From Dactylosporangium sp. AC04546 (GTDB lineage Bacteria; Actinomycetota; Actinomycetes; Mycobacteriales; Micromonosporaceae), in assembly GCF_022095675.1 (NCBI RefSeq), contig NZ_JAHYSG010000006.1, positions 124,001-188,000 on the forward strand: a stretch of 64,000 nt of DNA. Direction: 5' to 3'. This document shows, one piece after another, positions 31,641 to 40,699 of this stretch; the first letter of the stretch is position 1; each line of letters starts with the position of its first letter. The notes under the pieces were generated by a model. It did not search any database. It was not told the origin of the DNA and saw only the letters and a list, made by a program, of their open reading frames with translations. Position numbers and translations under genes: made by a program.

Positions 31641-34199
31641 TCAGCCGCTGGGCGCGGAGCTGGTCGGGGTGAACACCACCGCCGTGCCGGTGGCGAGCCG
31701 CGGCTGGTTGTACGAGAACTGGGTCGCCGCCGTGCCGGATGCGTTCTCCACGCCGACCGTGGCGTTGCTACCGCGTTCGACGTCGTTGTCGAGCGAGTCG
31801 TAGTACAGCGTGATCCGGCCGTCGGGGGCGAACACGACGGAGAACGACAGCCGCCGGCTGTTGTTGCCGTACGTGCGAACGTTGCGCCACTCGACGACCA
31901 CCCCGCCGGCGGCCTGGCCCATCCGCACGGACGCCTGCGCGTCGACCACCAGGTCCTGCCAGCACGGGTACACCGCGGCGTTGGGTTGCGCGGTTGTCGG
32001 CAGCGCACTGTGCTCGACGTACGCGGTGCCCGGGTTGACGAAGCTGAGCTTGCCGTTGGTGTCCACCCACGCGCTGGTGTACGTCTGCCCGTACAGCTGC
32101 ACGGGCATCGGCAGCGCGATCCGGGTGACGACGTCGTCGCCGGTGAGCGGCAGGACCGTGCCGGCGCTGACGAACGGACGCGCCTGCGTCGCGGCGGTGT
32201 AGCCGCCGGTCGGCGTGGTGGTGGTCGGGTAGGACGCGGTGTACGTGGCGGCCGTCGCCGGCGCGGTGATCGCCTGCGTCGCGCTCCCGCCCTGCGACCA
32301 GGAGCCGAAGGCGTACGTCGACTGCGTGGCCGGCGCGGAGACGGTGACCGTCGAGCCCTGGATCACCGTGCGGGTGAACGGGGTGGCGCCGTTCGACGGG
32401 CTCACGGTGAGCTGGAGGCCCGACGGATTCGTGGCGAACGACAGGTTCACCGTCTTCGGGTCGAGGCGCAGCGTGGTGGTACCGCTGAGGCCTCCGCTGT
32501 CGGTGGCGGTGAGCCGGAGCTCCAGGTACGACGGGTATTCATGGTCGGCGCCGATGAACGAGCCCGACGCCGCACCGGCCCAGCTCTGCAGCGCGTGCGT
32601 GTGGCAGTTGTCGGCGGCGGAGCAGTGCTGCAGCAGCAGTTCCCAGCGCAGGCTGCTCGCCGGCAGGTTCCCGTCCTGCGGATCGGTGGCGTGACCGGTG
32701 AAGGTCAGGGTCTGCCCGGTGGCCCACTGCGTGCCGGCGACGGGCGTGTCGATGACCGGGGTCGGCGCGGTGGTGCCGGCCCGGATCTGGACCGTCGCGG
32801 TGTCTGAGAGCCCACCCGCGTCGGTGACCCGCAGCCGCGCGGTGTACGTCCCGGCCGCGCTGTAGGTGTAGCTCGCCGTCGCGCCGGTCGCGTCGAAGGT
32901 ACCGTCACCGGTGAAGTCCCATTGGTAGGTGAGGATGTCCCCCGCGTCCGGGTCTCTCGTGCCGGCCGCACTGAAGCTGACGGCCAGCGGCGGCGGACCG
33001 GTGGTCGGGGTCGCCGCGGCGGCGGCCACCGGCGGCTGGTTGCCGCTGCTGTACCGGATCCGGCGGACGGTGCCGCCGAGCAGGTCGACGTAGTACAGGT
33101 CGCCGCCGGGACCGACGGCGAGGTCCACCGGGGTCGCGGCGCCGGGCGCGAACGCCACCATTCCTGCGCCGGGCAGGCTGGCGTAGATGCATTGCCGGGC
33201 GTAGTCGGCGAAGAACATGGCGCCCGCGTACTGTGCGGGGAAGCTGCCGCCGCTCGCCGGGTAGAACGCCAGACCCGTCGGCGCGGAGCCGCCGGACGGG
33301 CACGGGTCGGCGCTGCCGGCGACCTTGTCGGTGTGCGCATACTCCAGCTGCGGGGGCGTGGCGGTGCCGGCGCTGTACAGGCTCTCGCACAGGCTCAGGT
33401 CGGCGTTGTTGAATCCGGGCTGCTGGCGGCTGCCCTCGTAGCACGGCCAACCGAAGTTGGCCGGTACCGGCGCGACCGGGTTGGGCAGCCGGTTGATCTC
33501 CTCCCAGTTGCGCCAGCCGCTGTCAGCGATCCAGGCCTCGGTCGTGCCTGGGCGGAACGTCCAGCGGAACGGGTTGCGCAGCCCCATCGCCACGATGCGG
33601 CGCGCGTTCGCGTCGGAACCCGTCGAATAGAGCGGGTTGCCGGGCCTCGCGGCACCGGTGATCGGGTCGACCCGGACCAGGGTGCCGCTGAGGCCGGTCG
33701 GGTCGGTCGGCGTGCGCAGGTCCTGGGCGCGCAGGGCGCCGCCCTCGGCGCTCGGCGGGCTCATCGCGCCACCGGTGCCGCCGGGCGGGTCGCCGCACGG
33801 GTTGACGGGGCTGCCCGTCTGTCCCCAGTCGGTGTACGACGCGGTCGCTCCTTCGCCACCGGTGACGTAGAGCGCGCCGTCCGGCCCGATCTGGACGTCT
33901 CCCATGTGGTGCGACTCGAACTGCACGCACCAGTCGTTCAGCAGCACGTGCTCCACGCCGCCGCTGAGCCGGGAGACCCGCCCGCTGGCGACGCATCCCT
34001 GGCTGGGCGTCGGACAGCGGTCGTTGTACACGGGCGCGACCCCGCCGACCGGCGCGTCGTACGAGTAACTCACGTACACGTTCGGGTTCGCCGGGAAGTC
34101 CGGCGGCACCGCGAGGCCGAGCAGGCCCAGATCCTCGTAGTTGTAGACGTTGGTCGACAGGTCCGCGAAGACGTCCGGGCCGGAGTCGGAGACGCGCAT
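31641..34199 (-). CDS. 5'-truncated PQQ-type sugar dehydrogenase-like (GSDH) protein with PKD domain
   Basis: 852 residues. It opens inside a soluble-glucose-dehydrogenase-type beta-propeller: DVFADLSTNVYNYEDLGLLG, DVQIGPDGALYVTGGEGATA, GLRNPFRWTFRPGTTEAWIA, then AVGPGGDLYYVDLLGGTVRR. A PKD domain (PPPLAVSFSAAGTRDPDAGD ... YTYSAAGTYTARLRVTDAGG), a further beta domain and a C-terminal NIDO-like module (AWVDTNGKLSFVNPG, ITLYYDS) follow. Homologues begin with a signal peptide and a first propeller blade (~70-90 residues), both missing. ATG 34199 falls mid-blade with no signal peptide, so export would fail. It is most likely a pseudogene through 5' deletion, although the rest of the frame is intact. 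Confidence 0.75.
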   Translation of the reverse strand: MRVSDSGPDVFADLSTNVYNYEDLGLLGLAVPPDFPANPNVYVSYSYDAPVGGVAPVYNDRCPTPSQGCVASGRVSRLSGGVEHVLLNDWCVQFESHHMGDVQIGPDGALYVTGGEGATASYTDWGQTGSPVNPCGDPPGGTGGAMSPPSAEGGALRAQDLRTPTDPTGLSGTLVRVDPITGAARPGNPLYSTGSDANARRIVAMGLRNPFRWTFRPGTTEAWIADSGWRNWEEINRLPNPVAPVPANFGWPCYEGSRQQPGFNNADLSLCESLYSAGTATPPQLEYAHTDKVAGSADPCPSGGSAPTGLAFYPASGGSFPAQYAGAMFFADYARQCIYASLPGAGMVAFAPGAATPVDLAVGPGGDLYYVDLLGGTVRRIRYSSGNQPPVAAAAATPTTGPPPLAVSFSAAGTRDPDAGDILTYQWDFTGDGTFDATGATASYTYSAAGTYTARLRVTDAGGLSDTATVQIRAGTTAPTPVIDTPVAGTQWATGQTLTFTGHATDPQDGNLPASSLRWELLLQHCSAADNCHTHALQSWAGAASGSFIGADHEYPSYLELRLTATDSGGLSGTTTLRLDPKTVNLSFATNPSGLQLTVSPSNGATPFTRTVIQGSTVTVSAPATQSTYAFGSWSQGGSATQAITAPATAATYTASYPTTTTPTGGYTAATQARPFVSAGTVLPLTGDDVVTRIALPMPVQLYGQTYTSAWVDTNGKLSFVNPGTAYVEHSALPTTAQPNAAVYPCWQDLVVDAQASVRMGQAAGGVVVEWRNVRTYGNNSRRLSFSVVFAPDGRITLYYDSLDNDVERGSNATVGVENASGTAATQFSYNQPRLATGTAVVFTPTSSAPSG

Positions 34200-34362
34200 G
34201 CATCACTCGTCGGATCGTCCCAGTCGCGACCGCGGGGGGAACCACACCGAGTATGGGATCCCCCTGGCCGCGACCGGATCACCCTGCGGGCCCATGACGA
34301 GGTTGGTCAGATCCCGGCGGTAGCTGGACCCGCCTCGTGCAAGGAGCACACGCTGCCCGCGA
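34200..34362 (-). other. spacer carrying an orphan reading, junction of the GSDH truncation
   Basis: On the minus strand the frame reads SSYRRDLTNLVMGPQGDPVA, then ARGIPYSVWFPPRSRLGRSD and a stop, ending against the truncated dehydrogenase gene. It looks like the C-terminal end of some other protein, probably joined here by the deletion. The family is not recognised. Confidence 0.3.
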
Positions 34363-34944
34363 TCAGATGAGACCGTCCCAGAGGTCGGGGCGCAGGGTCA
34401 GTTCGACGAGGCGCCGTTCGAGGTCGCGGTAGCGGTCCTCGAGTCCCGCGACGCCCCACAAGGGTGCGGTGCTGACGCCGTCGGCCGAGGTGATCACGAG
34501 CATGAGCAGGTGCTCGGGCAGACCGTCCGCGTCGAGTTGCGCGTACAGGTCCGCCGAGTCGGCGCGGGCCAGCTCGGCGACGGCGGGGATGGTCATGAGC
34601 TGCCCGATCAGCATGATCGCGTCACGCACCGACACCTCATCGGCCGGGTTTGAGAGCAGGGCGCGGATGTAGGCGCGGGTCATTCGCCCAGGCTGATCGT
34701 CGTCGGCGTCGAGGTGGGCTCGGACGCTGTCGCGGAAGGCGCGCAGATGGTCCTCGGCGAGTGCGAGGACCAGTTCGTCCTTGCTCGCGAAGTGATAGAG
34801 CAGCCCGCCCTTGGACACGCCCGCGTGCTGGGCGATGTCGTCCAGGGATGCGTGGATGCCTTTCGCGCGAACCACGGCGGCGGCCGCGTCCAGCAGCGCA
34901 CGCCGCGTATCCTGCGCTGAGCGACCTACGGTACGTCCCACCCG
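34363..34944 (-). CDS. TetR-family transcriptional regulator
   Basis: 193 residues from GTG 34944. The N-terminal HTH is typical: TRRALLDAAAAVVRAKGIHA, SLDDIAQHAGVSKGGLLYHF, ASKDELVLALAEDHL. The C-terminal ligand domain ends TLRPDLWDGL. The GTG begins 2 bases inside the end of the MFS gene, whose stop it overlaps, so translation is coupled; ATG 34965 is the alternative. The regulator probably binds the perfect inverted repeat at 36509-36540 and represses its own operon and the pump. Confidence 0.88.
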   Translation of the reverse strand, partial: RVGRTVGRSAQDTRRALLDAAAAVVRAKGIHASLDDIAQHAGVSKGGLLYHFASKDELVLALAEDHLRAFRDSVRAHLDADDDQPGRMTRAYIRALLSNPADEVSVRDAIMLIGQLMTIPAVAELARADSADLYAQLDADGLPEHLLMLVITSADGVSTAPLWGVAGLEDRYRDLERRLVELTLRPDLWDGLI

Positions 34945-34945
34945 T

Positions 34946-36505
34946 TCAGCTTCCCACGACCTCATCCGCGTCCCCACGTTGCTCGGGCCGTTGGCCAGCC
35001 GCGCCGCGCGGGGAAGGGATGAGGACCCAGGCGAGCAACGCGGCGGCGAGGGTGAGCGCTGCGGCGATGTACGCCGTGGTCTGGATTGCGCCGATGAACG
35101 CCTCCTGCGCGGCCTGTGCGGCCGACGAGCCCGCATCCAGGACGGTCATCGCCGAAGCGAAGGAGTCGACGACCTGCGCGCGAACCTGCTCGGGCAGCGC
35201 TGCGGGGACCGTGACCGTGGCACGGTACGTCGCCGACAGGAGCGAGCCGAGGACGGCGATGCCGAGCACGACGCCGAGCTCGTTCGCGGTCTCGGTGATC
35301 GCTGACACGGACCCGGCCTTGCGTGGCGGGGCGGCAGAGAGAATCGCGTCCCCGGCCAAGGTCATGGACAGGCCCGTGCCCAGGCCTACCGCCACCAGCC
35401 CTGCGGCCAGCCACCCGTACACCCCGGACTCCGCGGTCGCAGCGATCAGGCCCAGGCCGGCGGCCCCCAGCGCGAGACCGAGCGAGATCGCCCGGCCTCG
35501 CCCCAGGCCGCGGACAGCGACGCCGATCAGCGCGACCACCACGATGGAAGCCAATGTGCCCGGTAGCTCGGCCAGTCCTGCCTCCAGCGGTGAGTAGCCC
35601 AGCGCAAACTGCAGGTACTGGGAGAAGAAGAACACGAGGCCCGCGTAGGCGAAGATCGTCAGCACGTTCGCGGTGACCGCGCCGGTGAACGCCGCCGAAC
35701 GGAACAGTTCGACGTCCAGCATCGGGTTGTCGATGCGCCGCTGGCGCCGCACGAACAGCAACCCGCTGCCGACTCCCACGACCAGGCTCCCGATGATGAC
35801 CGCGTCGAAGCCGGACCCGATGACGTGCGTGATCGCGAACACGATCGGCGTGATCGTCAGCATCGACAGCAGCGCCGACGGTACGTCGAAGCGTCCCGGG
35901 TGCAGGTCCTTGGACTCCGGCAGCAACAGCGCCCCGGCCGCGAGCACGATGACCATGATCGGCACGTTGATGAGGAACACCGCTCCCCACCAGAAGTGCT
36001 CGAGCAGGAACCCGCCGACGAGCGGGCCCAGAGCCCCGCCCGCGCCGAACGCCATCGACCAGATCGCGATCGCGCGGGTGCGCTCTGCGTCGTCGGTGAA
36101 GATGTTGCGGATCAGTGACAGCGTCGAGGGCATCAGCGTCGCCCCGGCAACTCCCAGCAGCAGCCGCGCCAGGATCAGCACCTCGGCCGTGGGTGCGAAC
36201 GCGGCCAGCACCGATGCGAGCCCGAAAGCGGTAGCCCCCGTCAGCAGTACCCGCTTGCGGCCGAACCGGTCGGCGAGGTTGCCCATCAACACGAGCAGCC
36301 CCGCCAGGGACAGCGAGTAGATGTCCCCGATCCACAGGATCTGCTCGGCCGTCGGGGCAAGGCTCTGCGACAACGCCGGCACCGCCAGAGCCAGCACCGT
36401 GTTGTCGACCGACAACAGCAGCACCACCATGGCGAGCACGGCCAGCGCCGCCCACCGCCGCCGAGCGGACGAGGCACTCACGAGCAGGGAAGGAGTCTCA
36501 AGCAC
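34946..36505 (-). CDS. MFS drug efflux transporter (DHA2, 14-TMS)
   Basis: 519 residues with about 14 hydrophobic segments. DHA2 hallmarks are VDNTVLALAVPALSQSLAPT, motif A LADRFGRKRVLLTG and motif C GPLVGGFLLEHFWW, similar to SmvA/QacA-type proton-driven multidrug exporters. GTG 36505 is leaderless: TACAGT ends seven bases upstream (plus-strand positions 36513-36518). That -10 box lies inside the operator, so TetR binding should block RNA polymerase directly. The TetR gene follows as the second cistron. Confidence 0.92.
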   Translation of the reverse strand: MLETPSLLVSASSARRRWAALAVLAMVVLLLSVDNTVLALAVPALSQSLAPTAEQILWIGDIYSLSLAGLLVLMGNLADRFGRKRVLLTGATAFGLASVLAAFAPTAEVLILARLLLGVAGATLMPSTLSLIRNIFTDDAERTRAIAIWSMAFGAGGALGPLVGGFLLEHFWWGAVFLINVPIMVIVLAAGALLLPESKDLHPGRFDVPSALLSMLTITPIVFAITHVIGSGFDAVIIGSLVVGVGSGLLFVRRQRRIDNPMLDVELFRSAAFTGAVTANVLTIFAYAGLVFFFSQYLQFALGYSPLEAGLAELPGTLASIVVVALIGVAVRGLGRGRAISLGLALGAAGLGLIAATAESGVYGWLAAGLVAVGLGTGLSMTLAGDAILSAAPPRKAGSVSAITETANELGVVLGIAVLGSLLSATYRATVTVPAALPEQVRAQVVDSFASAMTVLDAGSSAAQAAQEAFIGAIQTTAYIAAALTLAAALLAWVLIPSPRGAAGQRPEQRGDADEVVGS

Positions 36506-36508
36506 AAC

Positions 36509-36540
36509 GAATACTGTACCGTCCAGACGGTACAGTATTC
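36509..36540. promoter_or_regulatory. TetR-type operator, perfect inverted repeat
   Basis: GAATACTGTACCGTC (36509-36523) and GACGGTACAGTATTC (36526-36540) are perfect 15-base arms separated by two bases. It covers the MFS gene's -10 box (36513-36518). Confidence 0.85.
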
Positions 36541-36625
36541 ACCGTATGCCCTGGCTCGACACCTGTCAGACGGCCAGCTCGACGAAGCGGGAACCACGTC
36601 AGGCGTCGGATGTCTTGGTCTTGAC

Positions 36626-37381
36626 CTACCGCAGACCGCGCCTGCGCAGAAGGACGCTGCCCAGACCGGCGGCCGTCGCCTTCACGGCGACTGCGTGGGC
36701 GTCGGGATGAAAGCGTCCGACCGGCCCGGTCACACTGATGGCCGCTATCGCCGTTCCATCGGCGTCGAGCACCGCGGACGAGACGCACTGCAACCCGAGG
36801 CGGGATTCCTCACGCTCGAACGCGACACCCGTATCCAGTGCCGTGTCCAACTGGCGACGCAGCAGCCCAGGGACGACGATCGTGTACGGCGTACGTCGCT
36901 CCAGCGGGCCGGCCAGGACCTGAGCGCGGAAAGCGGGTTCGCTGTGGGCAAGGAGGACTTTGCCGATTGCTGTGCAGTGCAACGGCATCCGCCCGCCGGT
37001 CCTGGACGGCGAAGCGGCCTGCCGATGACCACCGATCTTCGCGACGTAGACGACCTCGGTGCCATCCCGGACGCCGAGATGGACGGTCTCATGGGTGCGC
37101 TCGTAGAGGTCCTGCAGGAACGGCGTCGCCACCTCCAGCAGGGTGCGCTCAACCGACGCCCGCAACCCGAGCTCGAACAGTCCGCCCGAAAGTCGATAGC
37201 CGCCCGCGGTCTTGTCAAGCAGCCGATGCTCGACGAGGTCACCGGCGACGCGGTGGACCGTGCCCTTCGGCAAACCCGTCCTGCGCACCAGCTCCGCCAG
37301 CGGAAGCTGTGTGTCGTGCGCTGTGAACGAGCGGAGGATCGCCACCGCCTTGCCGAGCGCCGTATCCAGGTGTGCGGCCAT
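36626..37381 (-). CDS. IclR-family transcriptional regulator
   Basis: 251 residues. The N-terminal winged HTH is LGKAVAILRSFTAHDTQLPL, ELVRRTGLPKGTVHRVAGDL, and the C-terminal effector domain includes VHLGVRDGTEVVYVAKIGGH, GRMPLHCTAIGKVLLAH and the conserved REESRLGLQCVSSAVLDADG. It diverges from the mhpD-F-E operon by 69 bases, so it is the probable regulator, responding to an aromatic intermediate. A 17-bp near-palindrome lies 9 bases upstream of its start. Confidence 0.9.
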   Translation of the reverse strand: MAAHLDTALGKAVAILRSFTAHDTQLPLAELVRRTGLPKGTVHRVAGDLVEHRLLDKTAGGYRLSGGLFELGLRASVERTLLEVATPFLQDLYERTHETVHLGVRDGTEVVYVAKIGGHRQAASPSRTGGRMPLHCTAIGKVLLAHSEPAFRAQVLAGPLERRTPYTIVVPGLLRRQLDTALDTGVAFEREESRLGLQCVSSAVLDADGTAIAAISVTGPVGRFHPDAHAVAVKATAAGLGSVLLRRRGLR

Positions 37382-37390
37382 CGCGCGAGC

Positions 37391-37407
37391 GTACCGCTCA
37401 GCGGAAC
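37391..37407. promoter_or_regulatory. putative IclR operator
   Basis: GTACCGCTCAGCGGAAC is a 17-bp inverted repeat with one mismatch in the arms (perfect core CCGCT-C-AGCGG). It is centred between the IclR gene and mhpD, and fits the size and symmetry of IclR-family sites. Confidence 0.55.
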
Positions 37408-37450
37408 GATCCGGTTGCCACCGTTGTCGAAGATCTCGACCCTGGTGCGC

Positions 37451-38260
37451 GTGAATGAGTCTCTTTCGGGTCGCGTCGACTCAGCCGCCGTAACCGCCGC
37501 TGCTGAGCGCCTCCGGGCCGCTGCTGCGGACGGCCGGCCCACCCGGCCCGTGCGGGACCTCATCGGCCGTGACGATGTCGCTGCCGCTTACGCCGTGCAG
37601 CGGAGGCTGGCCGCAGAACGTGTTGCCGCTGGCGCGACCGTCGTCGGCCGCAAGATCGGGCTGACCTCCGAAGCGGTCCAGCGGCAACTCGGGGTGGACC
37701 GCCCAGACTTCGGTCTGCTCTTCAGCGACATGGCGTACGACGGCGGCGACACGGTGCCGTACCACGCCGTACTGCAACCGCGCGTCGAAGCCGAAATCGC
37801 GTTCGTGCTCAAGGGAGACCTGGCCGACGGCCCACTCGACGCCGCTCAGGTGCGAAGCGCCATCGACTACGCGACACCCGCGCTCGAGATCTGCGGCAGC
37901 CGGATTCAGGACTGGGACATCACCTTCGGTGACACTGTCGCCGACAATGCTTCGGCTGGAGCGTACGTGCTGGGCCCGGTGCGCAAGAAGCTCGACCAGA
38001 TGGAGCCCCGGACCGTCGAGATGCAGCTGAGCATCAACGGAACCCTCGTCTCCACCGGTAACGGCGCGGCCTGCCTGGGCGATCCGATCAACGCGGTCGT
38101 CTGGCTGGCGCGTCAGGCTCGCGACCTCAGCGAGCCGTTGCGGGCGGGACAGGTGGTCCTGTCCGGGGCGCTAGGGCCGATGCGGCCCGTCCGGCCCGGC
38201 GACTCCGTCACCGCCACAATCACAGGCCTCGGCAAGGTCGCGGTCACGTTCAGCTGGTAG
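37451..38260 (+). CDS. mhpD: 2-keto-4-pentenoate hydratase
   Basis: 269 residues, the same length as E. coli MhpD. Family motifs are [40 protein letters not shown], the acidic metal-binding [15 protein letters not shown] and [20 protein letters not shown]. It adds water to 2-hydroxypenta-2,4-dienoate, giving 4-hydroxy-2-oxovalerate, in meta-cleavage pathways of aromatic degradation. GTG 37451 is chosen; GTG 37445 is equally possible. It is first in a three-gene operon, and the next two genes encode the following two steps. Confidence 0.93.
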   Translation: MNESLSGRVDSAAVTAAAERLRAAAADGRPTRPVRDLIGRDDVAAAYAVQRRLAAERVAAGATVVGRKIGLTSEAVQRQLGVDRPDFGLLFSDMAYDGGDTVPYHAVLQPRVEAEIAFVLKGDLADGPLDAAQVRSAIDYATPALEICGSRIQDWDITFGDTVADNASAGAYVLGPVRKKLDQMEPRTVEMQLSINGTLVSTGNGAACLGDPINAVVWLARQARDLSEPLRAGQVVLSGALGPMRPVRPGDSVTATITGLGKVAVTFSW

Positions 38261-38292
38261 GGCTGCGAGTACAGCAGCCAGTGAGGACAGTC

Positions 38293-39246
38293 ATGCGCAG
38301 GACGAAGGTCGCCATCATCGGCTCCGGCAACATCGGGACGGACCTGATGATCAAAGTGATGCGAACGAGCCGGCACCTGGAGATGGGCGCCATGGTCGGC
38401 ATCGATCCCGACTCCGATGGGCTCGCGAGAGCGAAGCGGTTCGGCTTCGCCACCACACACCAGGGCGTTGAGGGACTCATACGCCTTCCCGAGTTCGCCG
38501 ATATCAAGATCGTCTTCGACGCGACCTCAGCCAAGGCGCACCAGCACAACGCCACAAAGCTGCAGGACTTCGGCAAACAGCTCATCGACCTTACGCCGGC
38601 CGCGATCGGACCCTACGTCGTTCCGGCGGTCAATCTCGCGGAGCACCTCGACGCACCGAACGTCAACATGGTGACCTGCGGCGGCCAGGCGACCATCCCG
38701 ATCGTCGCGGCCATCAGCCGAGTCGTCCCGGTGCCGTACGCCGAGATCGTCGCCTCGATCGCGTCCAAGAGCGCCGGCCCGGGCACGCGAGCCAACGTTG
38801 ACGAGTTCACCGAGACCACTGCGGCGGCGATCGTGAAGGTCGGCGGCGCCCGGCGGGGGAAAGCGATCATCATCCTCAACCCGGCCGAGCCGCCGCTGAT
38901 CATGCGGGACACGATCTTCGCCCTGGTCGACGCCTCCGACGAGAGCGTCCACGACGAAATCCGGCGGTCGGTCGAAACGATGATCGCCGACGTGGCGGCC
39001 TACGTGCCTGGCTACCGGCTCAAGCAGCCCGTGCAGATCTCCGAGGTCCCGGACGACCAGCCGGTCGAGACGCTCCTCGAGCCAGGTGCGAAGCGACCGA
39101 CGCACCAGGTGTCGGTGTTCCTTGAAGTCGAGGGCGCCGCGCACTACCTACCGGCCTATTCCGGCAACCTCGACATCATGACGTCCGCCGGCCTGCAGGT
39201 GGCCGAGCAGATCGCCGCTCGCTACGGCCAGGAGACAGCCGCGTGA
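38293..39246 (+). CDS. mhpF: acetaldehyde dehydrogenase (acetylating)
   Basis: 317 residues from ATG 38293, which has TGAGGA five bases upstream (preferred to GTG 38281). The NAD-binding [17 protein letters not shown] opens the protein; the catalytic Cys is C129 in [11 protein letters not shown]. It converts acetaldehyde, NAD and CoA to acetyl-CoA. In the family it forms a complex with the aldolase MhpE and receives acetaldehyde through a channel. It overlaps mhpE by four bases (GTGA), consistent with equimolar translation. Confidence 0.95.
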   Translation: MRRTKVAIIGSGNIGTDLMIKVMRTSRHLEMGAMVGIDPDSDGLARAKRFGFATTHQGVEGLIRLPEFADIKIVFDATSAKAHQHNATKLQDFGKQLIDLTPAAIGPYVVPAVNLAEHLDAPNVNMVTCGGQATIPIVAAISRVVPVPYAEIVASIASKSAGPGTRANVDEFTETTAAAIVKVGGARRGKAIIILNPAEPPLIMRDTIFALVDASDESVHDEIRRSVETMIADVAAYVPGYRLKQPVQISEVPDDQPVETLLEPGAKRPTHQVSVFLEVEGAAHYLPAYSGNLDIMTSAGLQVAEQIAARYGQETAA

Positions 39247-40253
39247 ACAACCTCGTCCTCGTCCAGGATGTCACCCTTCGAGACGGCATGCATGCCGTCC
39301 GCCACCGCATCAGCACCGACGACGTGCGACGCATCGTCACCGCGCTCGACGCCGCCGGCGTCGACGCGATCGAAGTCGCCCACGGAGATGGGCTGGCCGG
39401 CTCCTCGATCAACTACGGGCCCGGATCACACACCGACTGGGCGTGGATCGAGGCGGCCGCCGACGTGGTGCGCAATGCCCGCCTCACCACATTGCTGCTG
39501 CCCGGCGTCGGCACGATCCACGAGCTGAAGACCGCATGGGATCTCGGCGTCCGCTCGGTCCGGGTGGCCACCCACTGCACCGAGGCCGACATCTCTGCCC
39601 AGCACATCGCGGCGGCCCGCGAGATCGGGATGGACGTATCCGGCTTCCTCATGCTGTCGCACATGGCACCGCCGGAGGAGCTGGCCAAACAGGCGAAGCT
39701 GATGGAGTCATATGGCGCCGACTGCGTCTACATCACGGATTCCGGCGGCCGGCTCACCATGAACGACGTCGTGGCACGCGTGCGGGCCTACCGCGACGTG
39801 CTTGACCCAACCACCCAGATCGGCATCCACGCCCACGAGAACCTCTCACTCTCAGTAGCCAACTCGGTCGTCGCCGTCGAGAACGGGGTCTACCGGGTCG
39901 ACGCGTCCCTCGCCGGGCACGGGGCGGGCGCAGGCAACTGCCCGATCGAGGCGTTCATCGCGGTCGCCAACCTGTCCGGGATCACGCACGGGTGCGACCT
40001 CTTCGCACTGCAAGACGCCGCCGACGACATCGTTCGGCCGCTGCAGGACCGCCCGGTACGCGTGGACCGCGAAACCCTGACGCTGGGCTATGCCGGCGTC
40101 TACTCCTCGTTCCTCCGCCATGCCGAAGCCGCGTCCCGGAAGTATGGCGTCGACGTCCGGGACATCCTCATGGAGTGCGGCGCACGTCGCCTCGTCGGCG
40201 GGCAGGAAGACATGATCATCGACATCGCGCTCACGCTGGCTGCCGGCCGATAG
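39243..40253 (+). CDS. mhpE: 4-hydroxy-2-oxovalerate aldolase
   Basis: 336 residues. The HMGL-type TIM barrel has the metal-site motif [31 protein letters not shown], and [20 protein letters not shown] with [17 protein letters not shown]. It cleaves 4-hydroxy-2-oxovalerate to pyruvate and acetaldehyde, then hands acetaldehyde to MhpF. GTG 39243 overlaps the mhpF stop. With mhpD it completes the lower meta-cleavage pathway; the ring-cleavage dioxygenase and hydrolase are not in this window. Confidence 0.95.
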   Translation: MNNLVLVQDVTLRDGMHAVRHRISTDDVRRIVTALDAAGVDAIEVAHGDGLAGSSINYGPGSHTDWAWIEAAADVVRNARLTTLLLPGVGTIHELKTAWDLGVRSVRVATHCTEADISAQHIAAAREIGMDVSGFLMLSHMAPPEELAKQAKLMESYGADCVYITDSGGRLTMNDVVARVRAYRDVLDPTTQIGIHAHENLSLSVANSVVAVENGVYRVDASLAGHGAGAGNCPIEAFIAVANLSGITHGCDLFALQDAADDIVRPLQDRPVRVDRETLTLGYAGVYSSFLRHAEAASRKYGVDVRDILMECGARRLVGGQEDMIIDIALTLAAGR

Positions 40254-40268
40254 GGTAGGTCCGCCCCG

Positions 40269-40361
40269 GATCGCCGGCCGGTCGGCATCCTCCCCGGCCG
40301 GGACGCCGACACCCTGGCCGCCCGGCTCGACCGGCACGGTGAGTCAATGGCGTGGGACTGA
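40269..40361 (+). pseudogene. ISL3-type transposase remnant
   Basis: The frame DRRPVGILPGRDADTLAARL resembles the N-terminal catalytic region of ISL3-family transposases (RRPVDVLPDR...TLAAWL). It is only 30 codons long and lacks the rest of the gene and terminal repeats, so it marks a decayed insertion after mhpE. Confidence 0.5.
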
Positions 40362-40372
40362 CACGCCCAAAC

Positions 40373-40492
40373 CTAACGGCTCCGGCTCCTGCGCTTGCGG
40401 CGGACGCGCAGCGCGGCGATCAAGTTGAGCGCGGCAGTGGCCAGGGTGAGCAGGCCGCTGATGGCGGCCGCGGTGGCGGTCCAAGTGGACAT
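40373..40492 (-). CDS. 39-residue membrane peptide with basic tail
   Basis: STWTATAAAISGLLTLATAA followed by LNLIAALRVRRKRRSRSR: one hydrophobic helix of about 25 residues and a strongly basic C-terminal tail, the build of small toxin-like or regulatory membrane peptides. ATG 40492 has GGGAG nine bases upstream. It is divergent from the large STAND-like gene (207-base gap). No family is recognised; its reality rests on the ribosome-binding site and the coherent hydrophobicity. Confidence 0.45.
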   Translation of the reverse strand: MSTWTATAAAISGLLTLATAALNLIAALRVRRKRRSRSR

Positions 40493-40699
40493 CTTCGATG
40501 ACTCCCGTCGGTGGTCACTGTGTGTTGACCTGCTCAGCGTGCAGGCGTTCCCCGGCCGACCACCGTGCGCTGCTGTGCGACGTTCGGTCCGCGCGCGGCG
40601 CCCAGGCGTTGGGCTGGGACGAGGTTGATGCGGTCGGGCACACTTGGCGCACACTGACCGCACACGTTCCACTCGTCCGTGCGAGGGAGTCGGGTTCGG

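Noticed and set aside
34962..36455. 497-codon minus-strand frame overlapping the MFS gene
   Set aside because: Shadow of the MFS gene, offset by one base; Arg/Gly-rich with no membrane segments.
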